From IMG/VR virus record IMGVR_UViG_3300044646_001284, positions 43,815 through 107,814 of that record: 64,000 bases of DNA. One strand, written 5' to 3'. Shown here piece after piece: positions 19,858-29,343 of this stretch. The stretch comes from a virus. The position numbers and the translations under genes are program-made. How positions within the stretch are numbered: the stretch's first letter is position 1; every line of letters starts with the position of its first letter. The notes under the pieces are model-generated. The model had not been told where the DNA came from and ran no database searches. It saw only the letters and a program-made list of their open reading frames with translations.

Positions 19858-21243
19858 ATGAAAGACCCAAAAGGACCTGTAAAATCATATAAGACTCCAG
19901 AAGAAATTGCCCAAAAGCATAAAGTTTCTTTGGATAAAATTATTCAACAGGTAAAAATGGGAACCAAAGTTGAGGGTGAGCACACCACAAGCAAAAGTGG
20001 AGCTAAGATCACTGCCCTTCAGCATGTGGATGAATTACCTGATTATTATTCTAAACTAAAAAAAATTGAAAAAGTCAAAGAAGGAAGTTTACATCAGTGG
20101 TTTAGTGGTTCTAAAGATAAGAGTGGAAAACCTGGATGGGTTAATGTTGTAACTGGAGATAGTTGTGCCAGTGACAAACCTGGAGAAGGTGTTCCAAAGT
20201 GCGTTTCTTCTTCTAAAAGAGCAAGTATGTCTCCAGAAGAAAGACGTTCTGCAGCAGCAAGGAAAAGAAGAGCAGATCCTGGACAACAGGAAAAGTCTGG
20301 TGCTTCAAAACCAACTTATGTTTCTACAGATAGTCCAAAAAAAATGAAAGAAGAGGTTATTTCGGAAAAAGACAACAAAGGCAAAGGAAGTGGTAAAAAG
20401 GATGCTTGCTATCATAAAGTAAAAGCAAGATTCAAAGTTTGGCCAAGTGCATATGCTTCTGGAGCACTTGTAAAATGTCGCCAAGCAGGTGCTAAAAATT
20501 GGGGCAATAAATCAGAGAATGTAGAACAGCAGTATGAAGAGGACACAAAGTATTGTCTGCTTTGTAGAAAGAATGAAAAAAGAGAAGAATGTTCATATGG
20601 TCCTATGATGTGGGACAGATATACAATTGCTAAGATTCATCCAGCAAATGAATCTAAAGTTTATGAAAGTCATAAAGAAATTGCTTCTGGTAAGATGAAA
20701 GATGAAGAAGGATATATGGCAAATATTGAGATGGACAAAATTGAAAGGTCTGTTCAAATTTTAAGAAAAATTGTTAAAAGTCCAAATATGCAACTTCCTG
20801 CTTGGGTTCAATCAAAAATTACCAGAGCAGCAGATTTTATTGATACTGCAGCAGAATACTTATCAAGTGATGAAGAAGTTTCTGAAGCATGTTGGACAGG
20901 ATACAAGCAAGTTGGAATGAAGAAAAAAGGAAAGAAGATGGTTCCTAACTGTGTTCCTGCAAATGAAGATGCTTGTCGTTCTTTCTCACAATTTATGCAA
21001 CTTACAGAAGTTGCTGCATGGCAAAGAAAAGAAGGAAAGAATCCTAAGGGAGGATTGAATGAGAAGGGAAGAAAATCTTATGAAGCAGAAAATCCTGGCA
21101 GCAATCTACAAGCACCTCAACCAGAGGGTGGACCTCGTAAAAGATCATTCTGTGCTCGTATGGGAGGAATGCCTGGTCCTATGAAAGATGAAAAAGGAAG
21201 ACCTACAAGAAAAGCATTAGCACTCAGAAAGTGGGCATGTTGA
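19858..21243 (+). CDS. Multi-domain Cys-rich basic protein between gp16 and gp17
   Basis: A 461-residue basic protein made of small modules. Residues about 12-75 (KVSLDKIIQQVKMGTKVEGE, then HVDELPDYYSKL) resemble DUF5661. Residues 80-165 hold GSLHQWFSGSKDKSGKPGW followed by a Lys/Arg and Ser-rich stretch. Residues 182-210 (ACYHKVKARFKVWPSAYASG, then KCRQ) and the last 70 residues (AWQRKEGKNPKGGLNEKG, SFCARMGGMPGP, ALALRKWAC) are short Cys-containing modules like DUF6321. Such modules are appended in varied order to many marine phage proteins. A nucleic-acid-binding or head-associated role is inference. A TTG or GTG elsewhere is not needed, since the ATG is 10 bases after gp16. Confidence 0.6.
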   Translation: MKDPKGPVKSYKTPEEIAQKHKVSLDKIIQQVKMGTKVEGEHTTSKSGAKITALQHVDELPDYYSKLKKIEKVKEGSLHQWFSGSKDKSGKPGWVNVVTGDSCASDKPGEGVPKCVSSSKRASMSPEERRSAAARKRRADPGQQEKSGASKPTYVSTDSPKKMKEEVISEKDNKGKGSGKKDACYHKVKARFKVWPSAYASGALVKCRQAGAKNWGNKSENVEQQYEEDTKYCLLCRKNEKREECSYGPMMWDRYTIAKIHPANESKVYESHKEIASGKMKDEEGYMANIEMDKIERSVQILRKIVKSPNMQLPAWVQSKITRAADFIDTAAEYLSSDEEVSEACWTGYKQVGMKKKGKKMVPNCVPANEDACRSFSQFMQLTEVAAWQRKEGKNPKGGLNEKGRKSYEAENPGSNLQAPQPEGGPRKRSFCARMGGMPGPMKDEKGRPTRKALALRKWAC

Positions 21244-21244
21244 T

Positions 21245-21559
21245 ATGAAATCATACAAACAGTTTCTTTCAGAGAGTATTACTATTCAAGGTGACTTTAA
21301 TGGAACTTTGAACATTGGATCTCAACCAACTCCACAAAAAGTTGGAGAAGAATTTGCTGTAGATTTTGTTTGGCAAGGCAGCATCTACAGAGTGGAGATG
21401 GTAACTAATGATGGAATCCCATCAAAGAATAAATTAACAGAGCATCTTCAGAATGAATATCCTGGAGCAATCATTCATAACATTTATCCATCAACTCCCA
21501 GGTCTTCAAACATTACAAAGGTAAATAGGTATCATCCAGCAAAATTGGAATGGATTTGA
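21245..21559 (+). CDS. Small late protein with capsid-targeting-like N terminus
   Basis: A 104-residue protein beginning MKSYKQFLSES. This opening resembles the short N-terminal targeting peptides that send T4 internal proteins into the prohead, and L-S-E followed by S at residues 8-11 fits the gp21 protease consensus (Leu or Ile, any residue, Glu). The rest (residues 14-100) has no recognised domain and looks like a small alpha/beta protein. It starts two bases after the upstream stop and lies in the packaging gene cluster, so it is late-expressed by context. Packaging into the head is inference based on the tag. Confidence 0.55.
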   Translation: MKSYKQFLSESITIQGDFNGTLNIGSQPTPQKVGEEFAVDFVWQGSIYRVEMVTNDGIPSKNKLTEHLQNEYPGAIIHNIYPSTPRSSNITKVNRYHPAKLEWI

Positions 21560-21562
21560 TTT

Positions 21563-22888
21563 ATGGCTATTTGGAATATAACAACACAAGATTATTTAAA
21601 TCAAGAAAGATCTCTATTTGAAGTTTATAATGTAGCAACAAGAGATGGTGAGCAAGTTACAATTGATAATCCATTTCCAGTTACTTTTCCTCCCATAGCA
21701 ACTGATGCATTTGGCAGATTGAGAACTTCTATTCCACTTACATTATTTGATTCATCTCACAGATATAGAGATAATAATCTTTGGAGTAGTTTAGTTGTTG
21801 GTACTGGTTCTACAGTAGGATTTGTAACAACACAAGGTTTAGTCAATATTGGAATAGGAACTACTGCTGGATGTTCTGTGATTAGGGAAACCACAAAAGT
21901 ATTCTCTTATCAACCAGGAAAATCATTACAGGTATTGAATACATTTATAATGAACCCAGCAAAAGCAAATCTTCTTCAAAGAGTAGGGTACTTTGGTGCA
22001 GATAATGGAATGTATTTAGAACTTGATGGAGATACTTTATATTTTGCGGAAAGAAGTTTATCTACTGGAACAACAACAAAAATTTCGCAACATAACTGGA
22101 ATATTGACACAATGCTTGGTGCAGGACACTTAAATCCATCAGGTGTCACATTAGATATTTCCAAAGCACAAATCTTATGGATGGATATTGAATGGTTAGG
22201 ACTTGGAACAGTAAGAATGGGTTTTGTAATTGATGGAAAATTTATTCATTGTCATTCATTTCATCATGCAAACATAATTGAATCAACTTATATTACAACA
22301 GCATCACTTCCAGTAAGATATGAGATTGCCAATACTGGAATAACTACGAGTGTAAGTAATCTTAAACAGGTTTGTTCTACAGTTATTTCAGAAGGTGGTT
22401 ATGAACTTAGTGGAATACAGCAGGCAGTGGGAATTGCAGTCACAACACCAAAAACTCTTACAACTCAGGGAACTTTTTATCCTATCATTAGTTTACGTCT
22501 TAAAACATCACCAAATTTTTTGGATGCAATTGTAATTCTCACGGCACTTTCAGTAATGCCAGTTGCTACAGGTTATTACAATTGGCAGATTAGAGCATCT
22601 GGCACTACTAGTGGAGGAAATTGGGTAAGTGCTGGTGTTGATAGTGCTGTGGATTATAACATTACTGGAACTTCTTACACTGGTGGAAGAATACTTGGAA
22701 GTGGATTTTTTAGTGCTTCAAATCAAGGAACAACTCAAATTGATATTCTCAAAGAAGCACTCTTTAAGTTTCAGTTGGAAAGAAATGGACTAACATCAAC
22801 ACCTTTTGAAATTTCTCTTGTTGTTGCTTCTAATGCTAATAATAATACAGTACTTGCTTCAATGGACTGGGAAGAGATTAGTAGGTAA
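21563..22888 (+). CDS. Virion structural protein, possible tail or receptor-contact protein
   Basis: A 441-residue protein of a type I recognise from marine phages: after about 40 residues comes PIATDAFGRLRTSIPLTLFD, then FSYQPGKSLQV, VGYFGADNGMYLELDGD, and the highly conserved WMDIEWLGLGTVRMGF with HCHSFHHAN near residues 211-243. The C-terminal third is Gly and Ser rich and ends DWEEISR. The conserved pattern is shared by structural proteins of unrelated marine phages, so a modular tail-tip or capsid-surface protein is likely, but its exact place is unknown. It sits between gp16 and gp17, not with the other tail genes. Confidence 0.65.
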   Translation: MAIWNITTQDYLNQERSLFEVYNVATRDGEQVTIDNPFPVTFPPIATDAFGRLRTSIPLTLFDSSHRYRDNNLWSSLVVGTGSTVGFVTTQGLVNIGIGTTAGCSVIRETTKVFSYQPGKSLQVLNTFIMNPAKANLLQRVGYFGADNGMYLELDGDTLYFAERSLSTGTTTKISQHNWNIDTMLGAGHLNPSGVTLDISKAQILWMDIEWLGLGTVRMGFVIDGKFIHCHSFHHANIIESTYITTASLPVRYEIANTGITTSVSNLKQVCSTVISEGGYELSGIQQAVGIAVTTPKTLTTQGTFYPIISLRLKTSPNFLDAIVILTALSVMPVATGYYNWQIRASGTTSGGNWVSAGVDSAVDYNITGTSYTGGRILGSGFFSASNQGTTQIDILKEALFKFQLERNGLTSTPFEISLVVASNANNNTVLASMDWEEISR

Positions 22889-22893
22889 TAATT

Positions 22894-24552
22894 ATGGCTG
22901 ATAATATTTACTTAGGTAATCCCCTTTTAAAAAAGGCAAATACTGCAATTGAATTTACACAAGATCAGATTCTTGAATTTATCAAGTGCAAAAGTGATCC
23001 TGTATATTTTGCAAAAAATTATGTACAGATTGTAACCTTGGATCATGGTCTTCAACCATTTAAACCATATGACTTCCAAGAAAAATTAATTACAAATTTT
23101 CATAACAATAGATTTAACATTTGTAAGATGCCTCGCCAAACAGGCAAATCTACAACTGTTGTATCTTATTTGCTTCATTATGCCATCTTTAATGATAATG
23201 TAAATATTGCTATTCTTGCAAACAAAGCATCAACTGCAAGAGATTTGTTATCAAGATTACAAACTGCATATGAAAACCTTCCCAAATGGTTGCAACAAGG
23301 CATCCTAGCTTGGAACAAAGGTTCTATGGAACTTGAGAATGGTTCAAAGATTCTTGCTGCTTCTACCTCAGCATCTGCAGTTAGAGGTGGTTCTTATAAC
23401 ATCATCTTCCTTGATGAATTTGCATTCGTTCAAAACCATCTTGCAGATGACTTCTTTGCATCTGTATATCCTACCATTTCTTCTGGACAATCTACAAAAG
23501 TTATTATAGTTTCTACCCCACACGGTATGAATCATTTCTACCGTTTGTGGCATGATGCAGAAAGGGGAAAAAATGAATACATTCCAACAGATGTTCACTG
23601 GTCAGAAGTTCCAGGAAGAGATGCAAAGTGGAAAGAACAAACCATTGCCAACACTTCTGAACAGCAGTTTAAAATTGAGTTTGAGTGTGAATTTTTAGGA
23701 TCTGTTGATACTCTAATTGCACCAAGTAAACTGAAGAGTTTGGTATATGATGCTCCAGTCAAAAGAAATAAAGGATTGGATGTTTATGAAAATTCAACTC
23801 CAGACAAAGATTATGTAATTACTGTTGATGTGGCAAGAGGTGTTGGTAGTGACTATTCTGCTTTTGTAGTTTTTGATATAACTACATTCCCACATAAAAT
23901 TGTAGCAAAGTATAGGAATAATGAAATAAAACCTATGCTTTTTCCCAACATCATTTATGATGTGGCAAAAAATTATAACAGTGCATTTATTTTATGTGAA
24001 GTAAATGATGTTGGCGATCAGGTGGCAGCAATTATTCAATATGATTTGGAGTATCAAAATCTTCTTATGTGCTCTATGCGAGGTAGAGCAGGTCAAATTG
24101 TGGGTCAAGGATTTTCTGGAAAGAAAACACAACTTGGATTAAAAATGTCCAAGACAGTCAAGAAGGTTGGATGTCTTAATCTCAAAACAATGATTGAGGA
24201 AGATAAACTAATCTTTAATGACTATGAAATTATCAGTGAGTTAACCACATTCATTCAGAAACACAATTCCTTTGAGGCAGAGGAGGGATGTAATGATGAT
24301 TTGGCAATGTGCCTTGTAATCTATGCTTGGTTGGTTGCACAGGACTATTTCAAAGAACTTACAGAGCAAGATGTTAGGAAACGTTTATATGAAGAACAAA
24401 AAAATCAAATAGAACAAGACATGGCACCATTTGGATTTGTCCTTACTGGTGTGGATGATGAACCTATAGTAGATACTGATGGTGATGTTTGGCACACTGA
24501 TGAATATGGAGATAGGTCACATGAATTCTCTTATATGTGGGAATACAGGTAA
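22894..24552 (+). CDS. 17: Terminase large subunit gp17
   Basis: The ATP-driven packaging motor and headful nuclease. The 552-residue protein has Walker A PRQTGKST at residues 80-87, Walker B with NIIFLDEFAF at about 169-178, and coupling motif STPHGM near 207-212. The nuclease domain starts at VITVDVARGVGSDYSAF (308-324) with Asp312 as the first metal ligand, and later has CNDDLAM near the end. This is the T4 gp17 layout (T4 has 610 residues). It opens five bases after the preceding gene. The C terminus ends close before the late promoter for gene 18. Confidence 0.96.
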   Translation: MADNIYLGNPLLKKANTAIEFTQDQILEFIKCKSDPVYFAKNYVQIVTLDHGLQPFKPYDFQEKLITNFHNNRFNICKMPRQTGKSTTVVSYLLHYAIFNDNVNIAILANKASTARDLLSRLQTAYENLPKWLQQGILAWNKGSMELENGSKILAASTSASAVRGGSYNIIFLDEFAFVQNHLADDFFASVYPTISSGQSTKVIIVSTPHGMNHFYRLWHDAERGKNEYIPTDVHWSEVPGRDAKWKEQTIANTSEQQFKIEFECEFLGSVDTLIAPSKLKSLVYDAPVKRNKGLDVYENSTPDKDYVITVDVARGVGSDYSAFVVFDITTFPHKIVAKYRNNEIKPMLFPNIIYDVAKNYNSAFILCEVNDVGDQVAAIIQYDLEYQNLLMCSMRGRAGQIVGQGFSGKKTQLGLKMSKTVKKVGCLNLKTMIEEDKLIFNDYEIISELTTFIQKHNSFEAEEGCNDDLAMCLVIYAWLVAQDYFKELTEQDVRKRLYEEQKNQIEQDMAPFGFVLTGVDDEPIVDTDGDVWHTDEYGDRSHEFSYMWEYR

Positions 24553-24563
24553 AAGGAGAAATT

Positions 24564-24571
24564 TATAAATA
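24564..24571 (+). promoter_or_regulatory. Late promoter TATAAATA for gene 18
   Basis: A perfect T4-type late promoter element TATAAATA lies 12 bases after the gp17 stop and 36 bases before the gene 18 start. A strong ribosome binding site (TAGAGGAG, about 24594-24601) follows before the ATG. Confidence 0.75.
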
Positions 24572-24607
24572 CTTGTAGAGCAAAATGAAGCATTTAGAGG
24601 AGTCAAA

Positions 24608-26764
24608 ATGGCGTTAGGCTTAGCATCTCCAGGTATTAAAGTAAAAGAACTTGATTTGACAAGAGGTGGGATTACAAATACTACTTCAATCTCAGCAGGA
24701 ATTGCAGCACCTTTTGCAAAAGGTCCTGTCAACCAAGTAGTTACTATTGCAAATGAAAACGATCTTGTAAATGTCTTTGGAAAACCATCTTCCAATAACT
24801 ATCATTATGAGTATTGGTATTCAGCATCTAATTTCCTGTCATATGGCGGAAGTTTGAAGGTAGTTAGATGTGGTGGAACTGAGTTAAAAAATGCTAATGC
24901 TGGCGTTGGTGTAGCATCAACTGCAACAGTAAGTATTGATAATTACGAGGATTATCAAGGAACTTCTTTAACTTCAGCATACTGGGCAGCAAAGAATCAA
25001 GGTTCTTGGGCAGAAGGAATTAAAGTTTGTGTAATTGACAACTTTGCAGACCAAACTCTTACAGGAATTAACACCACAGGAATTTCTGTTGGATTTGGTG
25101 TTACTCAACCTTTAAGTGGTATTGTTCCTGGAGTTGGAACTACTTCAACAGCATCTGGACACCTCAAGGGAATCATTACTGGCATTGGCGCATCTTTAGT
25201 TCATGTAAAAGTCCTCTCAACAGTATCTGGTGCTACTGAAACTAATCAAGAATATACTGAAAATGGAATTTATGCCTTTGCAGCATCTTCTTTAGTTGTA
25301 GTAAACAACTCAGGAGCAAATATTTCTACAGCAACTCCTTCTGCAACACAAGATTGGTATAACAATCAAAACCTTTTAGATACTGCAAATGGTGATTACA
25401 CCACAATTTCTTGGAGAAGTGTTGCACCAAAACCAAGAACAAATGCATATGTAACAGAAAGAAATGGTGGTAATGATTCTTTCCATATAGTAGTTGTTGA
25501 TAGTAAAAAAGTAGGAAACATTACAGGAAACCCACAAGCACTACTTGAAAAATTCCTCAATCTTTCCAAAGCAACTGACACTAAAGTTTCTCCATCTGAA
25601 AATGTTTACTACAAAGATTATCTTGCATTAAATTCACAATTCATTTATGCAGGAAAATCAATAGGAAATGATGATGATGCATATTGGAATGTAACTCCAG
25701 TATCAGTTAAATTTACTTCTGCATTCACACCACAGTCAGTTAATTCTGGTGATTGGGAAGTAGCAGCAGAAAATGTAACTTTTAGTTCAGTTGGAAATGT
25801 TTCTTACACTTTAACTGGAGGTAAAGATTATAGTGGATCTGGTAATGTTGGGGGATTTGCTGCAACCCTGTCAGATTTTACAACTGCTTATGACAAACTT
25901 GCTAATGCAGATGAAGTTCCTCTTAACTTCTTGCTTCAAGGTGGAACTTCATTAGGAAAGGAACAAGAGCAAGCAAAAGCAAACAAACTGATTAGTATTG
26001 CAGAATCAAGAAAAGATTGTATGGCATTCATCTCACCATACAGAGATGGAGTTGTTAATGTCTCTTCTGCTGCTACTCAACTTCAAAATGTCTTATCATT
26101 CTTTAGTCCACTGACTTCTTCATCTTATGCAGTGTTTGATAGTGGATATCAATATGTGTATGATAGATTTAATCAGCAGTTTGTTTATATGCCATGTTCA
26201 GCAGATGTTGCTGGGCTTTGTGCAAGGACTGATATTGACCAATTCCCCTGGTATTCACCTGCAGGAAAGTCTAGAGGTTCTCTGAAGTTTACTATCAAAC
26301 TTGCATACAACCCAGACCAAAACGCAAGAGACCAACTGTATTCACAAAGAGTAAATCCAGTTATCTCTTCTCCTGGATCAGGAATCATTCTCTTTGGTGA
26401 TAAAACTGCACTCTCATATCAATCTGCATTTGATAGAATCAATGTTAGAAGATTGTTCATCACTATTGAACAAGCAATTAAAGGGGCAGCAGATGCTCAA
26501 CTCTTTGAGTTTAATGATGCAAGCACAAGAGCAAACTTCATTAATATTGTTGAACCATACTTAAGAGATGTACAAGTTAAGAGAGGAATCACTGACTTCC
26601 TCTTAGTTTGTGATGAAACAAACAACACCCCTGATGTAATTGATAGAAATGAGTTTATTGCTGACATCTATGTGAAACCTGCAAGATCAATTAACTTTAT
26701 TGGTCTTACATTTATTGCTACCAGGACTGGGGTTTCATTTGAATCCATTGTAGGCACAGTTTAA
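24608..26764 (+). CDS. 18: Tail sheath protein gp18
   Basis: The contractile sheath subunit, 718 residues (T4 gp18 has 659). The N terminus MALGLASPGIKVKELDLT is the typical sheath start, and APFAKGPVNQVVTI at about 36-49 is a conserved segment. The C-terminal sheath domain includes YNPDQNARDQLYSQRVNPV, GIILFGDKTAL, INVRRLFITIEQAIKGAA and FIADIYVKPARSINFI, the strongly conserved end that interlinks subunits and touches the tube. The gene has its own late promoter and a strong Shine-Dalgarno sequence, in line with high expression. Confidence 0.96.
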   Translation: MALGLASPGIKVKELDLTRGGITNTTSISAGIAAPFAKGPVNQVVTIANENDLVNVFGKPSSNNYHYEYWYSASNFLSYGGSLKVVRCGGTELKNANAGVGVASTATVSIDNYEDYQGTSLTSAYWAAKNQGSWAEGIKVCVIDNFADQTLTGINTTGISVGFGVTQPLSGIVPGVGTTSTASGHLKGIITGIGASLVHVKVLSTVSGATETNQEYTENGIYAFAASSLVVVNNSGANISTATPSATQDWYNNQNLLDTANGDYTTISWRSVAPKPRTNAYVTERNGGNDSFHIVVVDSKKVGNITGNPQALLEKFLNLSKATDTKVSPSENVYYKDYLALNSQFIYAGKSIGNDDDAYWNVTPVSVKFTSAFTPQSVNSGDWEVAAENVTFSSVGNVSYTLTGGKDYSGSGNVGGFAATLSDFTTAYDKLANADEVPLNFLLQGGTSLGKEQEQAKANKLISIAESRKDCMAFISPYRDGVVNVSSAATQLQNVLSFFSPLTSSSYAVFDSGYQYVYDRFNQQFVYMPCSADVAGLCARTDIDQFPWYSPAGKSRGSLKFTIKLAYNPDQNARDQLYSQRVNPVISSPGSGIILFGDKTALSYQSAFDRINVRRLFITIEQAIKGAADAQLFEFNDASTRANFINIVEPYLRDVQVKRGITDFLLVCDETNNTPDVIDRNEFIADIYVKPARSINFIGLTFIATRTGVSFESIVGTV

Positions 26765-26784
26765 TTTAATCAGGAGAAACTAAA

Positions 26785-27420
26785 ATGGCTTTAACTTTTA
26801 ACGATAGAAGTATTGATGCTTTTAAATCAAGACTAAGAGGTGGTGGTGCTCGTAGCAACTTATTTGAAGTAAGTTTTGGTCAAGAGCAAACTGGATCACC
26901 AGCAGCAACTACATTAGATTCCTCAATTACACAAGGACTTGATTTTAATGATACTGATTTAATGATGATCAAGGCAGCAGGTCTTCCAGCTTCAAATATC
27001 ACAGAAATTCCAGTTCCATTTAGAGGGAGAACCCTTAAAATTGCTGGTGATAGAACCTTTGACATTTGGACCATCACTGTTATCAATGACACAGACTTCA
27101 AGTGGAGAAGTTTCTTTGAAAGATGGGTAAATTATATTGTCAAAGTTAATGATGGATCTGGTTCAATTAATCCAGCAGAGTATATGTGTGATATGAATGT
27201 TGTTCAACTTTCAAGAGGTCCTGCAACTCCACCAAATCAAAGAAACACTAATAGCATTGAAGTTTTAAGAAAGTATATTGTTAAGCACGTATTTCCAACT
27301 GCAGTTTCTACTATTGACCTTTCTTATAATAATGAAAATGAAATTGAAGAGTTTACAGTAGACCTTCAGGTTCAATACTGGGAAGCTTTGACTGGATCAG
27401 GAGCTCCAGATATCGTCTAA
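26785..27420 (+). CDS. 19: Tail tube protein gp19
   Basis: The inner tail tube subunit, 211 residues (T4 gp19 has 163). It starts MALTFNDRSIDAFKSRLRGG, and has the conserved LPASNITEIPVPFRGRTLKI at about 66-85 and DRTFDIWTITVINDTDF just after. The C-terminal TAVSTIDLSYNNENEIEEF and FTVDLQVQYWE are characteristic of the tube fold. It is preceded by CAGGAG, 20 bases after gp18, and is probably cotranscribed with it. Confidence 0.95.
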   Translation: MALTFNDRSIDAFKSRLRGGGARSNLFEVSFGQEQTGSPAATTLDSSITQGLDFNDTDLMMIKAAGLPASNITEIPVPFRGRTLKIAGDRTFDIWTITVINDTDFKWRSFFERWVNYIVKVNDGSGSINPAEYMCDMNVVQLSRGPATPPNQRNTNSIEVLRKYIVKHVFPTAVSTIDLSYNNENEIEEFTVDLQVQYWEALTGSGAPDIV

Positions 27421-27423
27421 ATA
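27417..27423 (+). promoter_or_regulatory. Possible late promoter element CTAAATA for gene 20
   Basis: CTAAATA overlaps the gp19 stop codon and lies 23 bases before the portal gene start. It is a variant of TATAAATA. Confidence 0.35.
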
Positions 27424-27446
27424 CTTTTACAGTTTAAAATTATACT

Positions 27447-29135
27447 ATGCCAAAGCTTTTTGGATTTTCTATTGAAGATAAGCCAGAATTACCTAAAGGT
27501 GCCATATCCCCTGTCCCCGAAAATAACGAGGATGGGGTTGATTACTATATTACATCTGGTTTTTATGGACAATATGTAGATATTGAAGGTGTATTCAGGA
27601 ATGAATATGACTTGATTAAAAGATATCGTGAAATGTCACTGCACCCAGAGTGTGATAGTGCGATTGAAAATGTTGTTAATGAAGCAATTATAAGTGACTT
27701 AAATGATTCTCCAGTAGAAATTGAATTAAGTAACTTAAATGCAAGTGATGGACTAAAAAAAATTATTAGAGAAGAATTTAAATACGTAAAAGATTTGATG
27801 GACTTTGATAAAAAGTCTCATGAAATTTTTAGAAATTGGTATGTTGATGGTCGCTTAATTTATCATAAAGTAATTGATTTAAAGAAACCAGAAGAAGGTA
27901 TTAAAGATATCAGAAGTATAGACCCCCTCAAAATAAAATTTATGAGGGTGGAAAGAAGAACTGGTAAGGAAGCTGGTATGTCTTTTGTTCCAGATACAAA
28001 AAATAAAGATGCTTTTATAGAACCAGAAATTGATGAGTATTTCATTTATTTTCCAGATGCCACAGTTCAAAAATATGCTTCATCTGGAAAAGGAATTCAA
28101 ATTGCAAGAGATGCAATAACTTTTGTAACATCAGGTCTTGTAGATAGAAATAGAAAACTTACACTTTCATATCTACATAAAGCAATCAAAGCTCTCAATC
28201 AACTTAGAATGATTGAAGATGCTTTGGTCATTTACAGACTTTCAAGAGCACCAGAAAGAAGAATTTTTTACATTGATGTTGGCAACCTCCCTAAGGTAAA
28301 GGCAGAGCAATACCTTAGAGATGTCATGAACAGGTATAGAAACAAACTCGTTTATGATGCCAACACTGGCGAAATGCGTGATGATAAAAAGTTCATGAGT
28401 ATGATGGAAGACTTTTGGCTTCCAAGAAGAGAGGGGGGAAGAGGAACTGAAATCACCACGCTTCCTGGTGGACAAAATCTTGGTGAACTTGCTGATATTC
28501 ATTATTTCCAAAAGAAACTGTTTAGAGCACTCAATGTTCCTGAGTCAAGAACTGCCTCTGATGGGGGATTTAATTTAGGACGTTCATCTGAAATTCTTCG
28601 TGATGAATTGATGTTTAGTAAGTTTATTGGAAGATTGAGAAAGAGATTCTGTCATTTATTTCATGATATGCTCAAGACTCAATTGATTCTCAAAAATATC
28701 GTTACCCCACAAGATTGGGAAAAAATGAGCGATCATATTCAGTATGATTATCTTTATGATAGTCATTTTACTGAATTAAAAGATAGTGAATTGATGAATG
28801 AAAGATTGAATCTTGCTGCAGCAATTCAACCTTATATTGGAACTTATTATTCTAAGGATTATGTAAGAAGGAAAATTCTGAGACAAACTGACCAAGAAAT
28901 TGTAGACCAGAATAGATTAATTGATAAGGAAATTAAAAATGGTGATTATGCCAATCCCAAAGAAAATCCTCCTGTGGGACCAAATGGTTCACCAATTTTA
29001 CCAATAACACAAGACCAACAAATGCAAATGTTAGGTCAAGTTCCAATGGAACCTGGACTTGAAGGACAAAGTTCTTCTGTTGATGCTGAAGCACAATCCG
29101 CAACCAATATTAACACCAAAGCAGCAAAAATATAA
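27447..29135 (+). CDS. 20: Portal vertex protein gp20
   Basis: The dodecameric portal on which the prohead assembles and through which DNA enters. The 562-residue protein contains RYREMSLHPECDSAIENVVNE (residues about 58-78), the most familiar conserved block of T4-like gp20, which is used for diversity surveys. Further on it has YRLSRAPERRIFYIDVGNLP, NRYRNKLVYDANTGE and LPRREGGRGTEITTLPGGQ, all conserved. Length is near T4 gp20 (524). It is followed by the prohead core and protease genes, the T4 order. Confidence 0.97.
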   Translation: MPKLFGFSIEDKPELPKGAISPVPENNEDGVDYYITSGFYGQYVDIEGVFRNEYDLIKRYREMSLHPECDSAIENVVNEAIISDLNDSPVEIELSNLNASDGLKKIIREEFKYVKDLMDFDKKSHEIFRNWYVDGRLIYHKVIDLKKPEEGIKDIRSIDPLKIKFMRVERRTGKEAGMSFVPDTKNKDAFIEPEIDEYFIYFPDATVQKYASSGKGIQIARDAITFVTSGLVDRNRKLTLSYLHKAIKALNQLRMIEDALVIYRLSRAPERRIFYIDVGNLPKVKAEQYLRDVMNRYRNKLVYDANTGEMRDDKKFMSMMEDFWLPRREGGRGTEITTLPGGQNLGELADIHYFQKKLFRALNVPESRTASDGGFNLGRSSEILRDELMFSKFIGRLRKRFCHLFHDMLKTQLILKNIVTPQDWEKMSDHIQYDYLYDSHFTELKDSELMNERLNLAAAIQPYIGTYYSKDYVRRKILRQTDQEIVDQNRLIDKEIKNGDYANPKENPPVGPNGSPILPITQDQQMQMLGQVPMEPGLEGQSSSVDAEAQSATNINTKAAKI

Positions 29136-29138
29136 ATA
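29131..29138 (+). promoter_or_regulatory. Late promoter TATAAATA for the prohead genes
   Basis: Perfect TATAAATA overlapping the gene 20 stop codon, 25 bases before the small prohead core gene; GAGG (29153-29156) gives that gene a ribosome binding site. Confidence 0.7.
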
Positions 29139-29163
29139 CTTCTATAAACTTTGAGGATTTTTT

Positions 29164-29343
29164 ATGGATTCTGATAATGATTTGTTGAGTATCTTAATGA
29201 CTGATAATTCTGCAGAAAAAGTTTCTGATAAAATTAAGGAACTTCTTTATGCAAAATCTGCAGAAAAAATTAATTCATTGAGACCAGTTGTGGCACAATC
29301 TATGTTTGGTGATGCCCAATATCAAGAAACAGAGGGAGATTGA
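29164..29343 (+). CDS. 67: Small prohead core protein (gp67-like)
   Basis: A 59-residue gene not evident at usual length cutoffs. It starts MDSDNDLLSILMTDNSAEK and has SDKIKELLYAKSAEKI followed by VVAQSMFGD, a helical pattern like the prohead core proteins encoded between genes 20 and 21 in T4 and marine relatives. It has its own late promoter and a GAGG ribosome binding site, and its stop overlaps the next start (TGATG). Place, size and the K-A-E-K-I plus V-A-x-S-x-F-G pattern support gp67, a scaffold-core component removed by gp21. Sequence identity to T4 gp67 is weak. Confidence 0.72.
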   Translation: MDSDNDLLSILMTDNSAEKVSDKIKELLYAKSAEKINSLRPVVAQSMFGDAQYQETEGD

